Source: JBBRNH01 sp038230415
GTDB lineage: Bacteria; Bacteroidota; Bacteroidia; Cytophagales; Spirosomataceae
NCBI GenBank assembly: GCA_038230415.1
Contig: JBBRNH010000015.1
Coordinates: 1-64,000 of the forward strand
Direction of reading: 5' to 3'
DNA: 64,000 nucleotides
Of the stretch, positions 35,263 through 43,326 are shown in pieces (the first letter of the stretch is position 1; every line of letters begins with the position of its first letter). Both the position numbers and the translations under genes were made by a program. Under the pieces are notes generated by a model, which was not told the DNA's origin, ran no database searches, and was given only the letters and a program-made list of their open reading frames with translations.

Positions 35263-35868
35263 TCAGACCGAGAGCGTGAGGAGGAGACCAACCCAGAAGA
35301 TTTCGGATTTAATCTGTTGCCGCAGTAACCGGAAGGCTTCCTGAAACAGATTGGAAACCGACTGCTCAGAGATAGACATGATGCCGGCGATGGCCGTCCG
35401 GTCCAGATTTTCGTAGAACCGCAGATAGACCGCTTCTTTGGCCCGGCGCGGAAGCTGGTTGAGTAACTGATTGATCTGGCTGACGGTGTGGCGGGTTTGT
35501 TCTTCGTCAATCAGTTGCTCTTCAACGGTGAAGGCCACGTCGAACGCGCTCATGTCATCGTCTGCCGGGCGGAAACTGATTCGTTGATTGCGGAGGGCTT
35601 CCTGATGAATCAACCGGCGCAACACGGTCATGAGGTAGGGTTTGACCTGCGGGGCGGTGAGTTGGCTGAGGCTGCGCCGACGGTTCCAGAGTTCGACAAA
35701 CACGTCCTGAATACAGTCGCGGAGCAGGTCGGGGTTGCGGCTGAACTTGGTTCCGTATTTCAGCAGTGCGTTGTAGTGCCGGGTCATCAGGCGACCAAGC
35801 GCGTCGGGGTCACCTTCCTGAAAAGACAGCCACAGCACATTATCATCGAGTTCATTGCTGTTATCCAT
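35263..35868 (-). CDS. ECF RNA polymerase sigma factor (FecI-like)
   Basis: A 201-aa sigma-70-type ECF factor. Region 2 is DPDALGRLMTRHYNALLKYGTKFSRNPDLLRDCIQDVFVELW (split by family gaps) and region 4 is LPRRAKEAVYLRFYENLDRTAIAGIMSISEQSVSNLFQEAFRLL. The end SEIFWVGLLLTLSV is hydrophobic, a common oddity in Bacteroidota FecI homologues. The start is the ATG giving MDNSNELDDNVLWL. It should direct transcription of the SusCD locus when the surface transporter is loaded. Confidence 0.93.
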   Translation of the reverse strand: MDNSNELDDNVLWLSFQEGDPDALGRLMTRHYNALLKYGTKFSRNPDLLRDCIQDVFVELWNRRRSLSQLTAPQVKPYLMTVLRRLIHQEALRNQRISFRPADDDMSAFDVAFTVEEQLIDEEQTRHTVSQINQLLNQLPRRAKEAVYLRFYENLDRTAIAGIMSISEQSVSNLFQEAFRLLRQQIKSEIFWVGLLLTLSV

Positions 35869-35994
35869 CCGAAACACCTCCGTTGCTGGTCAGCAAATAT
35901 AGGTTTATCGCAATAAATTCATCAATAATTATAAAAACGGTTGTCTTTGTGTTCAATCCACTGAGAAACAGGCTAAACACCCGTGCTGTTATGG

Positions 35995-36825
35995 CTACTG
36001 CCCCATCATCTCCGCGCTCAACGTTGCCAACTCACCAATGATGCGCTCGGCTTCGGGCGTGGTGGTGCCTTCCACAAAAACCGATAGCAGAAACGGCTTC
36101 GGGGCATACACGATACCCGCGTCACCCCGGATATAATCGAGGGTGCCGGTTTTGTGGGCTACCACCATCGTTTTGGGCAGCAATCGCGGAATGGTCGTGG
36201 TGTCTTCATTGGCTTTCAGAATCTCGATCATCTCATCGCAGAGAGCGGGCGTGGCAATTTTTTTCTGGTAAATCAGCCGGAGCAGGCGGTTCATTTCCCG
36301 CGTCGAAACGTAGTTCTGTCGGCCCTGTTTCACGGCCAGGGTATCCATCATTTCGCGGTTTAACTGACTCTGTACCAAGCCCAACCCAGTCATTCGGGCG
36401 TTGATGCTGGTCATGCCCAATTCCCGAATCAGGATGTTGGTGGCGGTGTTGTCGCTTACGGTCATCATCAGGGTAATCAGGTCGCGGTAGGTAATTCGGC
36501 TGCGGTGCGGGTAGGTGTTGAGTACGCCGGAGCCGCCCGCCTTTTCGGAATTGGTCAGGATATGAATCTCATCGGGGTTCATGCGCCCGTCCTGCACCCA
36601 CGTCATGGCCTCGATCATAATGGGCAGTTTTATGACACTCGCCGACGGCACCCGCGCATCGGCCCGGTGAAAAACGTGCCGGGCGGTGTCGGTCAGCGAT
36701 TCGAGGGCGAGACTGACCGTGATGCCGGGCGGCAGGCGGTGCAGGTAGCGGGTGAGCGTATCTTGGGCGGGCGTTTGGGCGGTGGTAAGAATAGGAAACA
36801 GGAGAAACAGGGTGATTTTTAGCAT
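35995..36825 (-). CDS. Class A beta-lactamase-related serine hydrolase
   Basis: A 276-aa exported protein (signal MLKITLFLLFPILTTAQ). S63-x-x-K66 (SASVIK), SDN in MTVSDNTATN and KTG in VVAHKTGTLDY are the three active-site motifs of class A serine beta-lactamases. The omega loop, however, reads LVQSQLNREMMD: where class A enzymes have E-x-x-L-N (Glu166), a Gln stands, so efficient deacylation of penicillins is doubtful. It may be a peptidoglycan peptidase or another hydrolase rather than a resistance enzyme. The start was taken at the signal peptide; an in-frame upstream start adds six residues. Confidence 0.85.
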   Translation of the reverse strand: MLKITLFLLFPILTTAQTPAQDTLTRYLHRLPPGITVSLALESLTDTARHVFHRADARVPSASVIKLPIMIEAMTWVQDGRMNPDEIHILTNSEKAGGSGVLNTYPHRSRITYRDLITLMMTVSDNTATNILIRELGMTSINARMTGLGLVQSQLNREMMDTLAVKQGRQNYVSTREMNRLLRLIYQKKIATPALCDEMIEILKANEDTTTIPRLLPKTMVVAHKTGTLDYIRGDAGIVYAPKPFLLSVFVEGTTTPEAERIIGELATLSAEMMGQ

Positions 36826-36896
36826 GGCGCAAAGAAACACCAATAATCGTCACCGTATTACAACGCTATGGTCTCATTAACGAAACAGATAGGGTT

Positions 36897-36904
36897 TACT
36901 TTTG
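36897..36904 (+). promoter_or_regulatory. TAnnTTTG promoter element
   Basis: TACTTTTG matches the Bacteroidota -7 consensus 20 bp before the ATG of the DUF218 gene. Transcription would begin near 36911, leaving a leader of only about 14 nt. Confidence 0.5.
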
Positions 36905-36924
36905 GGAAATAAAACCCCCGGTTG

Positions 36925-38184
36925 ATGAAACTGACCTTACTCGTTCTGCTGTCTTGCTGCCTTTCGGGGCAGGTCAACGCCCAAAATGCCCAACCCTCGG
37001 CGAGCTACAAACTCCTGAGTGGTGCCGGATTTGTTCAGACCAAGAATTACTATCTGCTCACGCTATTGCAGGAACTACGCCCCGCCCGACTGCTGCTCGA
37101 ACGCGACGAAACCCTGAACCAACTGCGCCAAACCAAACGCGATTCGATTACCAATGCCCCGGTCAACTGCCCCGCCGACCGGCTTTGTTACACCCGCCGG
37201 ATGAAATTCACCGACGAAGAAATCATGCTGGTGTCAAAGCGATTAACCGAACTCTATAAAACTGACAATGGTCTCGGCAAACTCGTTTCTGAGCATCTGA
37301 TTCCAAGCGGTTGCTACGTCCTGTTTCAGAAACTACCGCCCGTCGAAATGCTCGTGAAAGCCTGGGAGCAGGATGCGCGGGGTATCAACTTTGCCATTGG
37401 CGTGTATGCCGAGGGGCAAAAACCCAACTACCCCGCCATTGATTCGATTAGCTATACCGTGAATAGCCGGGCCTTTGCGGGTTTCCTGAAAACGGCCACC
37501 GAAACGATTGCCGCCGAAATCAAAAACCAAAACCTATTTTTTGACCCCTCACTCACGGCGGCACTCCGGTTTATCGAAGCCAACGACCGTGAGCAAGCTG
37601 CTGATTATGAGCCGATGGCCGAAACCGTGAATCGCCCGGCGCTCGACCGGATCAAAAAACTCGACTGGAACGCCCAAAAATACACCGTGATGCTCGTGTT
37701 GGGGTCGGGGCCGTCGGAGCCGGGCGTGGCAATCAGTGGCGAGGCCATGATGCGGCTCCGAATGGCGGCTACGCAGTTTCGGGCCGGGCTGGCCCCAATT
37801 ATGGTGGTGTCGGGCGGGAAAGTGCATCCCAACAAAACCAAATTCTGTGAAGCAATCGAGATGAAACGCTATCTGACCGAAAAACTCGGTATCCCCGCCG
37901 ATGCGATTCTGATTGACCCGCACGCCCGGCATACCACCACCAACATCCGCAACACGGCCCGGCTGCTGTTTCGCTACGGTATTCCGACCAATAAACCCGC
38001 CATTGTCTCGTCGGCATCGAGCCACATTACCGGCGTAATGAGCGACGGTTTTGACAAACGCTGTATGAATGAACTAAAGATGCTGCCGTTCCGCAAGGGC
38101 AACCGCCTGACGGCCACCGAAGCCGAGTTTTACCCCCTGACCGACGCGCTGCACATCAACCCAACCGAACCGATAGACCCGTAA
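36925..38184 (+). CDS. Exported DUF218 (YdcF-like) protein
   Basis: A 419-aa protein with a signal peptide (MKLTLLVLLSCCLSGQVNAQ), a helical N-terminal region of about 200 residues with two Cys-rich spots (NCPADRLCYTRR, IPSGCYVLF), and a DUF218 domain at about 245-400: YTVMLVLGSGP, RMAATQFRAGLAPIMVVSGG, EAIEMKRYLTEKLGIPADAILIDPHARHTTTN and AIVSSASSHITGVM. DUF218/YdcF proteins resemble S-adenosylmethionine-binding or sugar/lipid-processing folds; no reaction is proven. An ATG is used; the TTG just before it is not needed. Confidence 0.83.
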   Translation: MKLTLLVLLSCCLSGQVNAQNAQPSASYKLLSGAGFVQTKNYYLLTLLQELRPARLLLERDETLNQLRQTKRDSITNAPVNCPADRLCYTRRMKFTDEEIMLVSKRLTELYKTDNGLGKLVSEHLIPSGCYVLFQKLPPVEMLVKAWEQDARGINFAIGVYAEGQKPNYPAIDSISYTVNSRAFAGFLKTATETIAAEIKNQNLFFDPSLTAALRFIEANDREQAADYEPMAETVNRPALDRIKKLDWNAQKYTVMLVLGSGPSEPGVAISGEAMMRLRMAATQFRAGLAPIMVVSGGKVHPNKTKFCEAIEMKRYLTEKLGIPADAILIDPHARHTTTNIRNTARLLFRYGIPTNKPAIVSSASSHITGVMSDGFDKRCMNELKMLPFRKGNRLTATEAEFYPLTDALHINPTEPIDP

Positions 38185-38186
38185 CC

Positions 38187-38214
38187 GTAGAGACGCCAAC
38201 CATTGCGTTTCTGC
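38187..38214. repeat. Small palindrome after the DUF218 gene
   Basis: GTAGAGACGC and GCGTTTCTGC pair at 8 of 10 positions around an 8-nt loop, two bases after the stop codon. The GTAGAGACGC word is a frequent intergenic repeat in Bacteroidota and cyanobacteria as far as I recall. It sits in the 43-bp gap before the next gene. Confidence 0.6.
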
Positions 38215-38227
38215 AAAATCAACAACG

Positions 38228-39094
38228 ATGAAAATCCTTACCCTTATTTCGCTCATTACCAGCCTGTTCTGGCTATCCGACGGCCCTGATATTACCATCA
38301 CCCGTCCTATGACGCTCGATTCGCTGGGGGCGTGTCAGGGGGTGAGTTTTGTGAACGCAACCGCGTTTCTCTACGGTGACCGCGAGGTCGGTATCATCCG
38401 GGAATACGCCCTCGATGGGGATTCGTTGGTGTATGCGCCCGGCTCCGAAATGCGGCTCACGGTGGGCGGGCAGGACGTGATTGGTCACCCGACGGGCATC
38501 GCGCACAACGGCATCAACCCAACTTTTATTGGGAATAGTGTCCGCTTGAATCCCGAAGGAACCAAGTGGCGGGCAGTGATTTATGCCGTGAACTGGAACG
38601 GCTTAAGGAAGTCTAAGACGCTGGATAACAACCTCTTAAACACGATTGAAGACGATACGTGCGTGCAGGGAACGCGGCCCGAATATGTGCAGTATGACGG
38701 CAACTGGTACGTGGCAACGGCAGACTACGGCCCGGCCCGGAATGAGGTGCGGCTGTATGACCCGGCGCGGTTAGTCTCGGCAAAAAAAACCAGCGAGCCG
38801 GGCGTATTGGTCAAAAAGTTTAGCTGTGGCGCGTGGGTGCAAAACCTGCACTGGGTTCCTGAAAAGAACGTACTCATCCTGATTCAGAATCAGATTGAGG
38901 GGCGACGGTGGCGGTTCACGTTTCTGGACTTGCCCAAATCTATCGAAACCGGCCACGAGGTGGTGTTGCGAACGGTGGACATTGACCGCGCCGACGAACT
39001 CGAAGGACTCGCGCTGACGGGAACCACCGGGCGGGGAATTGCGGTGTCGTCGTCGCGCAAAATGAACGCGACTGTGATGAACGTGAGTTGGTGA
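38228..39094 (+). CDS. Exported protein of unknown function, beta-propeller-like
   Basis: A 288-aa protein with a short signal-like N-terminus (MKILTLISLITSLFWLSDG). The rest is beta-rich with repeated segments (FLYGDREVGIIREYALDGDSLVY; PEYVQYDGNWYVATADYGPARNEVRLYDPARL; VQNLHWVPEKNVLILIQNQ), which resembles blades of a beta-propeller. I do not recognise the family. It follows the DUF218 gene by 43 bp on the same strand, so the two may be co-transcribed. Confidence 0.68.
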   Translation: MKILTLISLITSLFWLSDGPDITITRPMTLDSLGACQGVSFVNATAFLYGDREVGIIREYALDGDSLVYAPGSEMRLTVGGQDVIGHPTGIAHNGINPTFIGNSVRLNPEGTKWRAVIYAVNWNGLRKSKTLDNNLLNTIEDDTCVQGTRPEYVQYDGNWYVATADYGPARNEVRLYDPARLVSAKKTSEPGVLVKKFSCGAWVQNLHWVPEKNVLILIQNQIEGRRWRFTFLDLPKSIETGHEVVLRTVDIDRADELEGLALTGTTGRGIAVSSSRKMNATVMNVSW

Positions 39095-39169
39095 GGCCCC
39101 GAACGGTAAATGACTGGTCTTGCATTTCCCCGCCCCACTGCCGTATTTTGCAACAACAAACGCGCAACC

Positions 39170-39553
39170 ATGAATTTCCCCGGAGAACTCCACTACACCG
39201 CCGACCACGAATGGATTCGGTACGAAGCCGACGGAACGGCCACCATTGGCATCACCGATTTTGCCCAGCACGAACTTGGTGACATTGTTTATGTGGACAT
39301 TAACACGGTCGGCCAAACGCTGGCAAAAGGTGATGTGTTTGGTTCGGTAGAAGCCGTGAAAACGGTGTCTGATTTGTTTTTGCCGGTTGATGGCGAGATT
39401 GTGACGGTAAATACCGGCATCGAAAAAGCCCCCGAACTGCTCAATACCGACCCTTACGAAGCGGGCTGGATCGTGAAAATCAAACCCACCAACGTTACGC
39501 CGGATGATGAACTGCTGTCGAGCGATGTGTATCAGGCATTGATCGGTCAGTAA
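39170..39553 (+). CDS. gcvH: Glycine cleavage system H protein
   Basis: A 127-aa H protein that shuttles the aminomethyl group on lipoate between P, T and L proteins. Lys64 in GSVEAVKTVSDL is the lipoylation site; LGDIVYVDINTVGQTLAKGD and YEAGWIVKIKP complete the hammerhead fold. Length is typical. The start is the ATG giving MNFPGELHYTADHEW; the 20 codons upstream in frame are not family-like. GTATTTTGC at about 39142 is a poor -7 box. A terminator follows. Confidence 0.95.
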   Translation: MNFPGELHYTADHEWIRYEADGTATIGITDFAQHELGDIVYVDINTVGQTLAKGDVFGSVEAVKTVSDLFLPVDGEIVTVNTGIEKAPELLNTDPYEAGWIVKIKPTNVTPDDELLSSDVYQALIGQ

Positions 39554-39573
39554 CGACTTGATTCTAACTTGAT

Positions 39574-39598
39574 AAGGCTCCGACGAGGGGCCTTTTTT
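39574..39598 (+). terminator. Terminator after gcvH
   Basis: AAGGC(T)CC pairs with GG(G)GCCTT around GACGA, followed by TTTTG. It lies 20 bp past the gcvH stop and 10 bp before the dihydroorotase start. Confidence 0.82.
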
Positions 39599-39608
39599 GT
39601 AGATTCTT

Positions 39609-40961
39609 ATGCAACTCCTCTTTCGTTCGGCTTTTATCGTTGACCCACAATCTCCTCATAACGGGCAGCGGCTCGATGTTTTCGTGGATAATGGCCTTAT
39701 CCGGCAAATTGGTGCTGGGTTGGCGGTTGACGAAACGGCCCGCGTTGTTGAAGGTGACAACCTGCATCTGTCGCCGGGCTGGTTTGATTTGCGGGCTTCG
39801 GCGGGCGACCCCGGCACCGAACACCGCGAAGACCTGACGAGCCTGGCCCGTACTGCTGCCGCCGGCGGATTTACGGATGTGGCTCTGCTACCCAATACGC
39901 ATCCGGTTGTTGATGACAAGGGAACGCTGAATTACATCCGGCGCGGGGCCGGAGGCCAACCCGCTATGATTCACCCGGTTGCCGCCATTACCAAAGGCGC
40001 AAAAGGCGTGGATTTTACGGATATGATTGACCTGTACCACGCCGGGTCGGTTGCTTTTTCTGACGGTGTCCACTCGCTCACCAACCCCGATTTACTCCTT
40101 AAAACGCTGCAATATCTCCAACCGCTCGGTGCGTTGCTGATGAACCACGCCGAAGAACCGATGCTCTCGCGGTTTGGGCAGATGCACGAGGGCGTTCAAA
40201 GCACGATGCTGGGCCTGAAAGGACTACCCGCAATGGCCGAGGAAATTGCCATCGAACGTGATTTGCAGATTCTGGCGTATGTGCTGGGAGGGTCTGTCAT
40301 TCCGAGGAACGAGGAATCTACTCAGCCAGGCAAGTTAGATTCCCCGTTCCTCGGAATGACACAACAAAGGATGCCAATGCTGCATTTTTCAACCCTCTCC
40401 TCGGCCCGTTCCGTCGAACTCATCCGGCAGGCGAAGGCGCGGGGGCTGCCCGTCAGCGCAGACGTGGCCGCGCATCAGCTCGCCTTTACCGACGAAGCCC
40501 TGAACGGATTTGACACCAACCTGAAGGTAAATCCGCCGTTTCGGTCTGCCGACGATGTGGCCGCGCTTTGGGCCGGGCTGGCCGACAATACGATTGATGC
40601 TATCGTGTCTGACCATCAGCCGCAGGATGAAGAGAGCAAAAATAGTGAATTCGACATCGCCGATTTTGGCATAATCGGGCTGGAAACTGCGTTTTCTGTG
40701 GTGATGACGCACAATGCCGGTCGGCTTTCATTGGCCCAAATCATTGATAAAGTAGCCGTTGCACCCCGGAAACTACTGCGGTTCCCGGCGGTAAGCATTG
40801 CCGAAGGACAACCCGCCACGCTGACCGTTTTTGACCCGGCAGCCACGTGGACGTTTGCAGAAACGCGCTCGAAATCAAAAAATTCGCCGTTCTTCGGGCA
40901 GTCATTCACGGGGCGGGTTGTTGGAACAGTCAACAACGGCCATTTATACACACAGACGTAA
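39609..40961 (+). CDS. pyrC: Dihydroorotase (multifunctional/PyrC-type) with a palindrome-encoded insertion
   Basis: A 450-aa amidohydrolase, class I dihydroorotase type. It cyclises carbamoyl-aspartate in pyrimidine synthesis. Blocks: LSPGWFDLRASAGDPGTEHREDL (the first metal site reads DLR-x-S, not the usual D-x-H-x-H), AVLPNTHPVVD-like segment, LLMNHAEEPML and ISDHQPQDEE. The DLRAS form lacks the first metal-binding His pair, as in the inactive or ATCase-associated PyrC-like proteins, so this copy may be non-catalytic. Residues about 228-252 (GSVIPRNEES...FLGMTQQR) are an extra in-frame piece encoded by a palindrome. Confidence 0.85.
   Translation: MQLLFRSAFIVDPQSPHNGQRLDVFVDNGLIRQIGAGLAVDETARVVEGDNLHLSPGWFDLRASAGDPGTEHREDLTSLARTAAAGGFTDVALLPNTHPVVDDKGTLNYIRRGAGGQPAMIHPVAAITKGAKGVDFTDMIDLYHAGSVAFSDGVHSLTNPDLLLKTLQYLQPLGALLMNHAEEPMLSRFGQMHEGVQSTMLGLKGLPAMAEEIAIERDLQILAYVLGGSVIPRNEESTQPGKLDSPFLGMTQQRMPMLHFSTLSSARSVELIRQAKARGLPVSADVAAHQLAFTDEALNGFDTNLKVNPPFRSADDVAALWAGLADNTIDAIVSDHQPQDEESKNSEFDIADFGIIGLETAFSVVMTHNAGRLSLAQIIDKVAVAPRKLLRFPAVSIAEGQPATLTVFDPAATWTFAETRSKSKNSPFFGQSFTGRVVGTVNNGHLYTQT
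40295..40361. repeat. Palindromic element inserted in frame in pyrC (24/25 paired)
   Basis: Arms 40295-40319 and 40337-40361 match as inverted repeats at 24 of 25 positions around a 17-nt loop. The arm word TCATTCCGAGGAACGAGGAA encodes VIPRNEES on entry and SPFLGMTQ on exit, without stop codons. It interrupts the stretch between ILAYVLGG and MLHFSTLSS, which is continuous in ordinary dihydroorotases. Confidence 0.92.
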
Positions 40962-41075
40962 GACGAAATGGATGTAAGGTAAAATGGACGTAAGAAGAAA
41001 GACTTACCAGATACAATAAGGATGTCTTTCGTCTTTTATCTATTTTGTCTTTCGTCTTTTATCCAGTTCGTCTTA
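40958..41075. repeat. Hairpin element after pyrC
   Basis: A left arm (40958-41003) starting within the pyrC stop codon is made of three 16-nt units such as ACGTAAGACGAAATGG, and a right arm (about 41024-41075) is made of CTTTCGTCTTTTATC-like units. They pair as imperfect inverses; the outer GTAAGACGAA/TTCGTCTTAT and inner AGAAAGAC/GTCTTTC parts are clearest. It fills the space before the DUF4199 gene. Confidence 0.78.
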
Positions 41076-41092
41076 TATCTTCTCAATCAAGC

Positions 41093-41647
41093 ATGAAGCA
41101 AGCTATCGCGTATTTAAACCATCCGTTCCTGAAAATCCCGTTGCTGATTGGCTTCACAACGGGTGTGTTGGGATTTGTGTATTTTCTGGCCCTGTACGCG
41201 CTGGCGATTCCGCCGTTGGGTAATCACAAATCGCTGGACTTCGGCATTCATATCATCACCATGACGGCTGCGGTGTGGTATTACCGCAAAACGGCTGGTC
41301 ACGGGATGCTGCACTTCTGGGAAGGACTGAGTATCTGCTACATCGTGAATACGATGGGGGCGTTGGTGACGGGCTGGTTCATCTATTTTTTTGTGACCCA
41401 GGTTGACCCCGATGTTTTCACGCAGTATATTTCTAACTCGCTGGCGTTGCTGGAACAGGGCAAAGCCGACATCGTGAAAACGCTCGGTGCCAGTGATTTT
41501 ACGGTATTGATCCAGAAACTCAAAACCACGCAACCCGCCGACCTTATTGCCGATGAAGTAAGCAAAAAAACCGTACTGGCAATTCTGCCCGCGTTCATCG
41601 TGTCTTTGGTGCTTCGCAGGCAGGAATACAGCGTACTAAACCCCTAA
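41093..41647 (+). CDS. DUF4199 membrane protein
   Basis: A 184-aa protein with four hydrophobic segments (about 15-40, 48-68, 78-103 and near the C-terminus ILPAFIVSLVL). The pattern HFWEGLSICYIVNTMGALVTGWFIYFF is typical of DUF4199, a Bacteroidota membrane family of unknown function that often occurs in pairs. The start is the ATG after the hairpin element. The next gene, 14 bp on, is another DUF4199 member. Confidence 0.75.
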   Translation: MKQAIAYLNHPFLKIPLLIGFTTGVLGFVYFLALYALAIPPLGNHKSLDFGIHIITMTAAVWYYRKTAGHGMLHFWEGLSICYIVNTMGALVTGWFIYFFVTQVDPDVFTQYISNSLALLEQGKADIVKTLGASDFTVLIQKLKTTQPADLIADEVSKKTVLAILPAFIVSLVLRRQEYSVLNP

Positions 41648-41661
41648 CTCATTTACCAATC

Positions 41662-42177
41662 ATGCCCGAAAAACCCTCTACCGCCCGTGTCGCCCTGAAA
41701 TGGGGCGTTATCTCCGGCATCGTCAGCGTTGTCTTTACCCTGATTCTGTTTCTGACCAATCAAATTGGCAATCAGGCTCTTGGCTTCTTTCCGCTCGTGT
41801 TTGCCATTGTATTGATTGTGCTGGCAATGCGCGAATACCGCAGCCTGAACGAAGGCTACCTGAGTTTTGGCGAAGGCTTCGGTGTGGGTGCGTTGGTGGC
41901 GGCCATTGGCGGACTGATTTCGGCAACATTCAGCACGATTTATACGACTTTTGTGGATACGACATTTTATGAACGGCTGGCCGATACAATGCAGGAACAG
42001 TGGGAAAAGCAAGGTTTGTCGGATGTCCAGATCGAGCAGGCATCCGAGATGACCAAAATGTTTCAAAGCCCCGGCCTGCTGTTTGCCATTGGCTTGATTT
42101 CATCGGTTATCGGGGGTATCATTCTCTCGCTGATTATAGCCGCCATCATGCGAAAAAACCGCCCTGTTTTCGATTAG
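41662..42177 (+). CDS. DUF4199 membrane protein
   Basis: A 171-aa protein with four predicted helices (12-32, 37-57, 70-92, 133-158). It has the family signature LNEGYLSFGEGFGVGALVAAIGGLISATFSTIY, better conserved than in its upstream neighbour, and a loop rich in Gln/Glu (ADTMQEQWEKQGLSDVQIEQ). Role unknown. It is 4 bp upstream of gldF, so it is probably in the same transcript. Confidence 0.88.
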   Translation: MPEKPSTARVALKWGVISGIVSVVFTLILFLTNQIGNQALGFFPLVFAIVLIVLAMREYRSLNEGYLSFGEGFGVGALVAAIGGLISATFSTIYTTFVDTTFYERLADTMQEQWEKQGLSDVQIEQASEMTKMFQSPGLLFAIGLISSVIGGIILSLIIAAIMRKNRPVFD

Positions 42178-42181
42178 GTCT

Positions 42182-42907
42182 ATGCTTGCCATCTTTCGCA
42201 AAGAAATCGCCCAGTTTTTCTCGTCGCCCATTGCCTACATCATCATGGCCGTTTTTCTGACGGCTACGGGGTTGCTGTTCTGGATTTTCCCCGATACAAG
42301 TCTGCTCAACGCAGGGTACGCTGACCTCGGCCCGTTTTTTAGCCTTACGCCCTTCGTGCTGTTGTTTCTGGCCCCGGCCATCACCATGTCGGCTATTGCG
42401 GGCGAAATCCGGGCGGGTACGCTGGAGTGGCTGCTGACCAAACCCGTTGGCCGGTGGGGCGTGGTGGTGGGCAAGTTTTTGGCGTGCTGGCTGTTGGCAG
42501 CCCTCACCTTGCTGCCCACACTGCTGTATTATTGGTCGCTGTATGCGCTTGGGAATCCCGTTGGCAATATTGATTCGGCGGCTGTGGCGGGCAGCTATAT
42601 CGGGCTATTGCTGCTGGCGGGCGTGTTTGTGAGCGTCGGGCTGTGGGCATCGTCGCTGAACGACAATCAGGTGGTGGCGTTTGCGCTGGGTGTTTTCAGT
42701 TGTTTTGCGGTGTATGTGGCTCCGGGTGCGCTGGCCGGTGTGGTTGCCAACGCTGGAAGCGGGGCGAGCTACTACCTCGCGTCGTTAAGCCTCGATGAAC
42801 AGTACCGCGCGTTGGGCCGGGGGCTTATTGATTCGCGAAATGTGGTGTATCTCAGCAGTTTAATTGGTTTCTTTTTATACTTTACAACCAGCCGGTTAAC
42901 GCCGTAA
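42182..42907 (+). CDS. gldF: Gliding-motility ABC transporter permease GldF
   Basis: A 241-aa inner-membrane permease with six hydrophobic segments. MLAIFRKEIAQFFSSPIAYIIMAVFL and FLAPAITMSAIAGEIRAGTLEWLLTKP are characteristic of GldF, which forms an ABC transporter with GldA and GldG in Bacteroidota that glide or carry the T9SS. gldG, which usually follows at once, is absent here; a VanZ-like gene takes its place. Confidence 0.88.
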   Translation: MLAIFRKEIAQFFSSPIAYIIMAVFLTATGLLFWIFPDTSLLNAGYADLGPFFSLTPFVLLFLAPAITMSAIAGEIRAGTLEWLLTKPVGRWGVVVGKFLACWLLAALTLLPTLLYYWSLYALGNPVGNIDSAAVAGSYIGLLLLAGVFVSVGLWASSLNDNQVVAFALGVFSCFAVYVAPGALAGVVANAGSGASYYLASLSLDEQYRALGRGLIDSRNVVYLSSLIGFFLYFTTSRLTP

Positions 42908-42925
42908 CCTGCCAACGCCGTACCC

Positions 42926-43270
42926 GTGCTTCACCCAAAAATGCTCCTTCGTTATGCGGCCATTGGCTGGACAATCGCCATTTTCATTGGCTGTGCGTTG
43001 CCCGCCGACCGAATTGGCGTTGACCTGTCGGGCCGTGATAAACTGATTCACACGGCGATCTTCCTGATTTTTGGCATACTCTGGCGACTGCTGGGATACG
43101 GCTTCTGGCGGGTGTTGCTGGCCGGATTACTCTACGGATTTGCCCTTGAAATCTATCAGGGTGTGATGCCCATCAACCGATCCTTTGAACTGGCTGACGG
43201 CGTGGCCGACACCGTTGGCACCCTGATTGGTGTTCTGCTGGCCGAAGGCGCGATGCGGTTAAAAAGATAG
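42926..43270 (+). CDS. VanZ-like membrane protein
   Basis: A 114-aa protein with three or four hydrophobic segments and the VanZ-like pattern DKLIHTAIFLIFGILW ... FALEIYQGVMPINRSFELADGVADTVGTLIG. The start is a GTG 18 bp after gldF. VanZ-family proteins are linked to low-level teicoplanin tolerance in enterococci, but most members have no known role. The terminator overlaps its last codons. Confidence 0.83.
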   Translation: MLHPKMLLRYAAIGWTIAIFIGCALPADRIGVDLSGRDKLIHTAIFLIFGILWRLLGYGFWRVLLAGLLYGFALEIYQGVMPINRSFELADGVADTVGTLIGVLLAEGAMRLKR

Positions 43271-43306
43271 CCCGGCAGGAAGAGTTTCTGCCGGGCTATC
43301 TTTTTA
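43261..43306 (+). terminator. Perfect terminator closing the DUF4199-gldF-vanZ operon
   Basis: AAAAAGATAGCCCGGCAG pairs perfectly with CTGCCGGGCTATCTTTTT around GAAGAGTTT. The left arm overlaps the last codons of the VanZ-like gene (KR stop). It can also serve the convergent TPR gene. Confidence 0.93.
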
Positions 43307-43326
43307 ACCAGTCTGACTAAATCGGC

